The notes under the pieces were generated by a model. It was given only the letters and a program-made list of their open reading frames with translations, was not told the DNA's origin and ran no database searches. Positions 6,219 through 10,386 of a DNA stretch of 10,386 nucleotides are shown here, one piece after another. Origin of the DNA: Bacilli bacterium (GTDB lineage: Bacteria > Bacillota_I > Bacilli_A > RF39 > UBA660). The number at the start of each line of letters is the position of its first letter. Position 1 is the stretch's first letter. The translations under genes were made by a program, and so were the position numbers. Location: the NCBI GenBank assembly GCA_029004695.1, contig JAQVZB010000037.1:1-10386 (forward strand), written 5' to 3'.

Positions 6219-7730
6219 TTAACATTTAAATATGGAATTACATGGATTAAGATGATTTTTATATCTAAATTCGGTATCTTTTATTATCTCAAAATGTAAA
6301 TGAGTTCCATCTGAACGACCAGTATTTCCCATTAAACCAACCACTTCTCCTCTTTTAACTTTTTTTCCAACAGAATGTAATCCTTTTTCATCTAAATGGG
6401 CATAAAGTGTTATATAGCCATTTTGGTGATCTATTACTACCAAATACCCATAACCCTTGTTATTATATTCATTTACAATTACAATTCCATCATTTGAAGC
6501 ATAAATTGGCGACCTTTGGCCAGTTCCAGAAATATCAATTCCATTATGATTAGTTCCCCAACGTGGTCCAAATCGACTCGTAATAACACAGCGATTAAGT
6601 GTTGGCCAGTACCATGCTCCACTTGAATAGTATTGAAATCCACTATACGAATAGCTTTTTATCCCTCTTAATATAACTTCATTAACAACAGGAGTTATCT
6701 CTTGAGATAAATTATGAATTATTAATAAATTTTGAATTTCACCATTACGATATAATACTTTCTCAGTAACTCTAGTAATACCATCTGATCCTTCTTGAGT
6801 AACTTTTTGAGTTCCGTAATATGATTCTTTATCATCAATATATTCAGTCTTATACCGATTTACTATATCTTCTACAACGTGTAATTCAGCAACAATAGTA
6901 ACTATTGGTTTAATTAAGCCAATATTAACACTTTGTCCTGGCGTTAATAAAACATTTTCATTTAAAAATTCCGGATTAGCTACTAAAAATTCTTCTGTAC
7001 TAAGCATATTATTATAAGAAATAGTAGAGATATCATCTCCTTCTTTTATGGTATATTTTTTTTGTTCCTCAAGAGTTCCAAATAATAAATACTTACTTAT
7101 ATCATCCTCATTTTCAAAAATAAATGAATCAACATTAATTAAATTCTCTTTAATAGTAATATTTTCTTCCCAGTAAATAGTTTCAATTTTTGAACCAACA
7201 TCAGTAATTTCTGATTGATTATCTGATGCAAATAATTCATATTCATCTGATCCTACAAAGGCTTTAATAACATTTTTAAAACCTTCTTCAAAATCTTCTT
7301 TTCTAAGCAAATTTAAATAAATCGCATCTTTTTTATTGGTTTTTTCTTCTTCGTTTTCTTTTACTTCTTCAGGATACTTAATAATTGCGGTATATCCACT
7401 AATCGTAAATGGATTTTTATCTTGAATAATATTATAAATTTCTTCAACCGTATTTATCTTATTTGAATAAGTATATTCTTCCCTAATTTCAAGTCCTTTA
7501 GGAGGATATACTTTATCAACCATATATTTTAACTTAATCTTATTTTGTTTATCATCAATAAAATTAATAAGCTCAGCTTCAGATTTAATTAATCCAACCG
7601 TAACACCATTTAAATATACTTTATATATTTTATTAGGAGCACTTTCACTTTGAACATCAATTCCCACAAAAAAAACAAACAATCCTACTAAAACCGAAAA
7701 TAATATGCCTAATATGTTGCTTATTTTCAT
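6219..7730 (-). CDS. membrane-anchored LysM-G5-M23 peptidoglycan endopeptidase
   Basis: This 503-residue envelope protein probably cuts peptidoglycan cross-bridges outside the membrane. Residues 5-24 form a hydrophobic signal or anchor segment. Residues 30-215 are an extracellular region I do not recognise, with an acidic/lysine-rich linker near 122-134. About 225-269 is a LysM domain (KKYTIKEGDDISTIS ... LLTPGQSVNI). About 283-356 is a G5 domain (YKTEYIDD ... GTQKVTQEGSDGITRVTEKVLYRNG ... EVILRG). Residues 380-497 are the M23 (LytM) domain: zinc ligands His395 and Asp399 in HNGID, His445 in LYAHL, and HLHFE with His477 and zinc ligand His479. The catalytic set is complete, so the enzyme looks active. 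The ribosome binding site AGGTGA overlaps the dnaB stop. It sits between dnaB and walJ, where Bacillus has the wal regulators, so a wall-remodelling role is likely. Confidence 0.92.
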   Translation of the reverse strand: MKISNILGILFSVLVGLFVFFVGIDVQSESAPNKIYKVYLNGVTVGLIKSEAELINFIDDKQNKIKLKYMVDKVYPPKGLEIREEYTYSNKINTVEEIYNIIQDKNPFTISGYTAIIKYPEEVKENEEEKTNKKDAIYLNLLRKEDFEEGFKNVIKAFVGSDEYELFASDNQSEITDVGSKIETIYWEENITIKENLINVDSFIFENEDDISKYLLFGTLEEQKKYTIKEGDDISTISYNNMLSTEEFLVANPEFLNENVLLTPGQSVNIGLIKPIVTIVAELHVVEDIVNRYKTEYIDDKESYYGTQKVTQEGSDGITRVTEKVLYRNGEIQNLLIIHNLSQEITPVVNEVILRGIKSYSYSGFQYYSSGAWYWPTLNRCVITSRFGPRWGTNHNGIDISGTGQRSPIYASNDGIVIVNEYNNKGYGYLVVIDHQNGYITLYAHLDEKGLHSVGKKVKRGEVVGLMGNTGRSDGTHLHFEIIKDTEFRYKNHLNPCNSIFKC

Positions 7731-7738
7731 TTAATCAC

Positions 7739-9082
7739 CTACTTTTCGTCACCTTTAACAAAGTTTCTAAAATTACTCTTATTTCCTTCAAATAATAATT
7801 CTATTGTTCCGGTACTACCATTACGATGTTTACCAATAATTAATTCAGTCAAAGAAGTATCAGTTCTTTCTTGTGGTGCTCTATTATAATAATCATCTCG
7901 ATATAAAAATGCTACTATATCAGCATCTTGTTCAATCGATCCTGATTCTCTTAAATCACTCATAATAGGTCTTTTATTTTCTCTTAGTTCAACACTACGA
8001 GATAATTGAGCTAGTGCTACAACGGGTATTTTTAATTCCATTGCCATGGTTTTTAAAGATCTAGATATTTCTGATACTTCTTGTTGACGATTACCTAAAT
8101 ATTTTGAACTTCCTTGAATTAATTGTAAGTAATCAATTACCACTAAACCTAAACCTTTATCACTAATCGCAAGTCTACGACATTTAGCTCTTATTTCGGA
8201 AACTGTAATTCCAGATGCATCTTCAATATAAATATCAGTTTCTCCTAATTGACTCATTGCTTCATTAACTTTTTTCCAATCATTATGTTCTAGTTTACCA
8301 GTTTTAAGTTTATTCATTTCAATATTTCCAACTGATGATATCATTCTTAATGCTAATTGTTCAGCACCCATTTCCATATTAAAGATCGCAACCGGTTTTT
8401 TACTATTGATAGCAGAATTAATAGCTAAATTTAATCCAAAAGCCGTTTTACCCATTGCTGGTCTACCAGCAATAATAATAAGTTCATTTTCATGTAATCC
8501 ACTAGTTAATTTATCAAAATTATAAAAACCAGTAGCAATACCAGTAATATCAGCTTTATTTTTAGCTAATCTTTCTAAATGCTCTTGGGTATTTCTGATT
8601 ACTTCACCAATAGTTTTAAATTCCCCAGCTTTTCTTTGTTTAGTTACTGAAAAGATTTTCTTTTCGGCATCATCGATTAAATCATTAGTATCTTCTTCTT
8701 CATTATAAGCATTACTTGATATTTGATTAGTTACTTCAATTAATTTTCTTCTTAAAGCTTTTTCTCTTACTATATCAATATAATAATCGATATTAGCAGC
8801 AGTTATTACCGAATCAATTACTTCACTTAAATATTCTATTCCTCCAATTGATTCAATACTGCCTTTTTTTTCTATTTCATTTTTAACAGTTGCTGAGTCC
8901 AAAGGAATTTTATTTTGATGTAAATCATAAATAGCTTCAAAGATTCGGCGATTTGGAACACTTAAAAACATTTCAGGAGTGATTTCTTCACATACTTTAT
9001 CAAAAGCATAATTAGTTAAAAATGAACTTCCTAATATCGCCATTTCGGCTTCTAAATTTTGAGGAACTTTTCTTTCAATCAT
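7739..9082 (-). CDS. dnaB: replicative DNA helicase DnaB (DnaC in Bacillus)
   Basis: The hexameric 5'-3' helicase unwinds the parental duplex at the fork and recruits primase. It has 447 residues, close to the 454 of B. subtilis DnaC. The N-terminal primase-interacting domain is at about 5-105 (VPQNLEAEMAILGS, RRIFEAIYDLH). A linker helix follows, and the RecA-like domain covers about 180-440. Walker A is AGRPAMGKTAF (205-215, Lys212). The catalytic Glu237 is in FNMEMGAEQL. Walker B is LVVIDYLQLI (313-322, Asp317). The ALAQLSRSVE motif is at 356-365, the SGSIEQDAD segment at 380-388, and the arginine-finger segment KHRNGSTG at 418-425 (Arg420). No intein or insertion is seen. One base separates it from the rplI stop; AAGAGGT at 9088-9094 is its ribosome binding site. 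The rplI-dnaB pairing is conserved in Firmicutes. Confidence 0.97.
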   Translation of the reverse strand: MIERKVPQNLEAEMAILGSSFLTNYAFDKVCEEITPEMFLSVPNRRIFEAIYDLHQNKIPLDSATVKNEIEKKGSIESIGGIEYLSEVIDSVITAANIDYYIDIVREKALRRKLIEVTNQISSNAYNEEEDTNDLIDDAEKKIFSVTKQRKAGEFKTIGEVIRNTQEHLERLAKNKADITGIATGFYNFDKLTSGLHENELIIIAGRPAMGKTAFGLNLAINSAINSKKPVAIFNMEMGAEQLALRMISSVGNIEMNKLKTGKLEHNDWKKVNEAMSQLGETDIYIEDASGITVSEIRAKCRRLAISDKGLGLVVIDYLQLIQGSSKYLGNRQQEVSEISRSLKTMAMELKIPVVALAQLSRSVELRENKRPIMSDLRESGSIEQDADIVAFLYRDDYYNRAPQERTDTSLTELIIGKHRNGSTGTIELLFEGNKSNFRNFVKGDEK

Positions 9083-9083
9083 C

Positions 9084-9527
9084 TTATACCTCTTCTAATA
9101 ATATCTTAGCTTGAGCATTAACTTTTTTATGTAAATTAATATCTATTAAATGAACACCTAAAGTATCAATTGGATTTTTGATATTAATACTTTTTTTATC
9201 TATAATAATATTATTTTCAGCTAGTTTCTCAACTATTTGTTTTGAAGAAATAGAGCCAAATAATTTACCTTCTTTACCTACTTTTACTTTAAATTTAAAT
9301 TCTTTATCTTCAATTTGCTTTTTGATTATTTTTAATTTCTCAATTAATTTTTCTTCTTCTTCTTTTCTCATATTTAAGTTATTTTCTAAATGAGTTTTAC
9401 TACCAGAAGTATATTTTATAGCATAACCATTTTTAATTAAAAAGTTTAGAGCATATCCATCACTTACTTCAATTATTTCATCTTTTTTGCCTTGTTTTTT
9501 AACATCTTTTAATAAAATTACTTTCAT
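9084..9527 (-). CDS. rplI: 50S ribosomal protein L9
   Basis: L9 binds 23S rRNA near the base of the L1 stalk and limits forward slippage and miscoding. It has 147 residues against 149 in Bacillus. The N-terminal RNA-binding domain is unmistakable: [20 protein letters not shown] followed by [14 protein letters not shown]. It is joined by a long charged helix (about 50-80) to a C-terminal domain containing [12 protein letters not shown] and [16 protein letters not shown] longer frame from ATG 9548 would add seven residues (MIMEVFL). I reject that because every L9 starts MKVILL and GGAGG lies eight bases before ATG 9527. It is the first gene of the operon and the one nearest the 9554-9562 promoter. 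The gdpP/yybT gene that often precedes rplI in Firmicutes is not upstream here; a broken surface-protein gene is. Confidence 0.97.
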   Translation of the reverse strand: MKVILLKDVKKQGKKDEIIEVSDGYALNFLIKNGYAIKYTSGSKTHLENNLNMRKEEEEKLIEKLKIIKKQIEDKEFKFKVKVGKEGKLFGSISSKQIVEKLAENNIIIDKKSINIKNPIDTLGVHLIDINLHKKVNAQAKILLEEV

Positions 9528-9535
9528 TAGAAAAA

Positions 9536-9540
9536 CCTCC
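9536..9540 (-). promoter_or_regulatory. ribosome binding site that decides the rplI start
   Basis: GGAGG on the minus strand, eight bases before ATG 9527. It excludes the upstream in-frame ATG at 9548, which would place this site inside the coding sequence. Confidence 0.85.
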
Positions 9541-9546
9541 ATAATC

Positions 9547-9566
9547 AATTTGTATTATAACAAATT
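9547..9566. promoter_or_regulatory. palindrome centred on the rplI -10 box (possible operator)
   Basis: AATTTGT (9547-9553) and ACAAATT (9560-9566) are perfect inverted repeats. The six bases between them are exactly the -10 hexamer. A dimeric repressor bound here would cover the polymerase site. The base composition is very AT-rich, so chance is a serious alternative; no binding protein can be named. Confidence 0.3.
9554..9562 (-). promoter_or_regulatory. extended -10 promoter of the rplI-to-ung operon
   Basis: Minus strand TGTTATAAT: a perfect TATAAT at 9554-9559 preceded by TGn. A -35 hexamer at the proper distance is weak (TATCTT-like). Predicted initiation near 9547 leaves a leader of about 20 bases, too short for an L9 leader element. 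It is the only clear promoter I see for the seven-gene unit, although internal promoters cannot be excluded. Confidence 0.6.
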
Positions 9567-9573
9567 TACATCA

Positions 9574-9612
9574 AAAAAGATACTTTATATAAAATAAGAT
9601 TATATAAAGTAT
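9574..9612 (-). terminator. rho-independent terminator upstream of rplI
   Basis: ATACTTTATATAA (9580-9592) and TTATATAAAGTAT (9600-9612) form a perfect 13-bp stem with the 7-base loop AATAAGA. On the minus strand the stem is followed by CTTTTTT (9573-9579). It would stop transcription arriving from the right, that is from the broken surface-protein gene, and insulate the rplI promoter. Confidence 0.65.
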
Positions 9613-9864
9613 TAAAGAATAAAAAACAATAGAACAACAAAAGCAATCAAAATACATTACCACTCTTATTAGGTATAACTATGTCACTTCAATTAGTTAG
9701 TCTTCTTTCTTTTTAAAAAAGTAACAAAGAAAATAATATTTTAGTATTTTTAATGTGTCTTCTCAATCTTAAAATTACGGCTTATTTTTTCACATACCTT
9801 TTCTTTATTTCAAATACTACTTATTGCTACCTAAATTTATTTTAGATTATGAGAGTCGATATTG
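9613..9864. other. 252-base stretch with no recognised gene
   Basis: The stretch is AT-rich and lies between the end of the C-terminal surface-protein fragment and the terminator. I checked both strands and found only very short frames without usable starts. No tRNA, riboswitch or known small RNA was recognised. A long 3' tail before a terminator would fit either eroded coding DNA or an untranslated region. Confidence 0.5.
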
Positions 9865-10298
9865 CTATTCCGGTGCAACCACGATATATGGGTCACTACT
9901 CATTCCTGTTCCAGTTGTCGGAGTCTCGGAGTCTATTGAAATTACCGGTCTGACCGAATAGGTACCATCCACATCGCCACTGCTCAAGTGCCCAGTCGAG
10001 TACATGCTATATGGTAATATAGGTACTGCATATGCAACATATCATAGAATTTATACAATTAAAATGCCCAATTTGAAATGTGGATTACAAAATGATCGAT
10101 ATTTGGGAAGATACTTATATTACTGATTTATTCAAAAGTGATATCCATTGTTCCGCCTGCTCCTGTTATTGTTACTGATGTTTCTGAACCAAATATACTA
10201 GCTTCGAAAAATGCAAAACTAAGACCTAATAACAGTAAAAATAAAGTAATATATATTAATTTTTTTAAAAATTTATTGATTTTTTTTATCCTGCCCAT
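9865..10298 (-). pseudogene. degraded surface/secreted protein gene (N- and C-terminal remnants)
   Basis: I read this as one broken minus-strand gene. From ATG 10298, 56 codons encode a basic start (MGRIKKINKFLKK), a hydrophobic stretch (residues 14-30) and a short exported tail SETSVTITGAGGTMDITFE, then TAA (10128-10130). The rest of a secreted protein is expected to follow but does not. Further downstream, a frame open from about 10041 to TAG 9865-9867 encodes GTYSVRPVISIDSE ... TGTGMSSDPYIVVAPE. That is the VRPVIS...GTGxxSDPYxV ending I recall from large surface proteins of gut Firmicutes. Between the two, all three frames carry stops. The family is recalled from pattern only. Alternatively, the N-terminal part alone could be a small intact secreted peptide. 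Confidence 0.6.
10128..10298 (-). CDS. 56-residue signal-peptide-bearing ORF (N-terminal part of the broken gene)
   Basis: The ORF starts at ATG 10298, six bases after AAAGGA (10305-10310), downstream of a well-formed promoter. The sequence has lysines at 5-6, 9 and 12-13, then a hydrophobic core LIYITLFLLLLGLSFAFF (14-31) consistent with a signal peptide or membrane anchor. The mature part is only about 20 residues. The ending SVTITGAGGTMDITFE resembles the first strand after the signal peptide in long secreted proteins, which is why I favour truncation. If expressed, it would yield a tiny exported or membrane peptide. Confidence 0.5.
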   Translation of the reverse strand: MGRIKKINKFLKKLIYITLFLLLLGLSFAFFEASIFGSETSVTITGAGGTMDITFE

Positions 10299-10304
10299 AT
10301 TATT

Positions 10305-10310
10305 TCCTTT
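10305..10310 (-). promoter_or_regulatory. ribosome binding site of the 56-residue ORF
   Basis: AAAGGA on the minus strand, six bases before ATG 10298. An intact translation signal remains in front of the truncated gene. Confidence 0.55.
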
Positions 10311-10328
10311 ACTATCTATATTAAAAAT

Positions 10329-10357
10329 AGTATATCAAAGTAATATTTAACATTCAA
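10329..10357 (-). promoter_or_regulatory. sigma-A-type promoter of the broken surface-protein gene
   Basis: Minus strand TTGAAT (10352-10357), a 17-base spacer, and TATACT (10329-10334), with TGA before the -10 giving an extended form. This is one of the best promoters in the window, so the remnant is probably still transcribed, ending at the 9574-9612 hairpin. Confidence 0.65.
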
Positions 10358-10386
10358 TAAAGTTGTCATTTTTTGGAAATTAATAA

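Noticed and set aside
9178..9393. Plus-strand frame of 71 codons
   Set aside because: It is antisense to rplI; its leucine/serine-rich make-up reflects the lysine- and glutamate-rich L9 linker.
9849..9953. Plus-strand 34-codon ORF (MRVDIAIPVQ...)
   Set aside because: It lies opposite the C-terminal surface fragment, whose VRPVIS...SDPYIV reading is more meaningful. There is no ribosome binding site.
10005..10130. UGA read as tryptophan (code 4) to join the broken gene
   Set aside because: walJ ends at TGA overlapping rlmH, and all tryptophans are TGG. TAA codons also interrupt the middle, so recoding would not restore the frame.
10138..10350. Plus-strand frame of 70 codons
   Set aside because: It is antisense to the signal-peptide ORF and its promoter. 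The minus strand has the RBS and the -35/-10 pair.

Overview
The window is a low-GC (roughly a quarter to 30% G+C by eye) bacterial chromosome segment. It most resembles a Firmicutes/Bacilli lineage, perhaps one of the uncultured gut Bacilli close to the Mollicutes. The evidence is the strong AT bias, purine-rich Shine-Dalgarno sites (GGAGG, AAGGAAGG), TATAAT-type promoters often with an extended TGn, and Bacillus-like versions of LysRS, DnaB, WalJ, RlmH and Ung. It uses the standard bacterial code: tryptophan is TGG throughout and walJ ends at TGA, which argues against Mycoplasma code 4. A GerQ-like spore-coat protein links the lineage to spore-formers.

Layout, left to right. Positions 1-1359 (minus) hold most of a YfcC/DcuC-type membrane carrier whose 3' end lies outside the window. 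Its promoter follows the lysS terminator. Positions 1451-2929 (minus) are lysS, with a clean sigma-A-type promoter. Divergent from it on the plus strand are a 93-residue GerQ-like protein (3036-3317) and a LemA-family membrane protein (3362-3910). lemA converges on a long minus-strand operon and shares a two-way terminator with it.

The operon reads right to left: rplI, dnaB, a LysM-G5-M23 peptidase, walJ, rlmH, a Nudix hydrolase and ung. All junctions are within about 10 bases or overlapping, from an extended -10 promoter at 9554-9562 to the hairpin at 3894-3919. It mixes replication (DnaB), ribosome function (L9, RlmH), cell wall maintenance (M23 peptidase, WalJ) and nucleotide or DNA sanitation (Nudix, Ung). 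It looks like a condensed version of the origin-proximal rplI-dnaC / wal / rlmH region of Bacillus, without walRKHI between dnaB and walJ.

The right end (9613-10386) has no long intact gene. It holds what I read as a broken surface-protein gene on the minus strand. A good promoter and start lead into a 56-residue signal-peptide fragment. Separately, there is a C-terminal fragment with a VRPVI...DPYIV signature and a G+C content near 51%, about twice that of its surroundings. A strong hairpin plus T-run at 9574-9612 ends this unit just before the rplI promoter.

No tRNA, rRNA, CRISPR array or insertion sequence was recognised.
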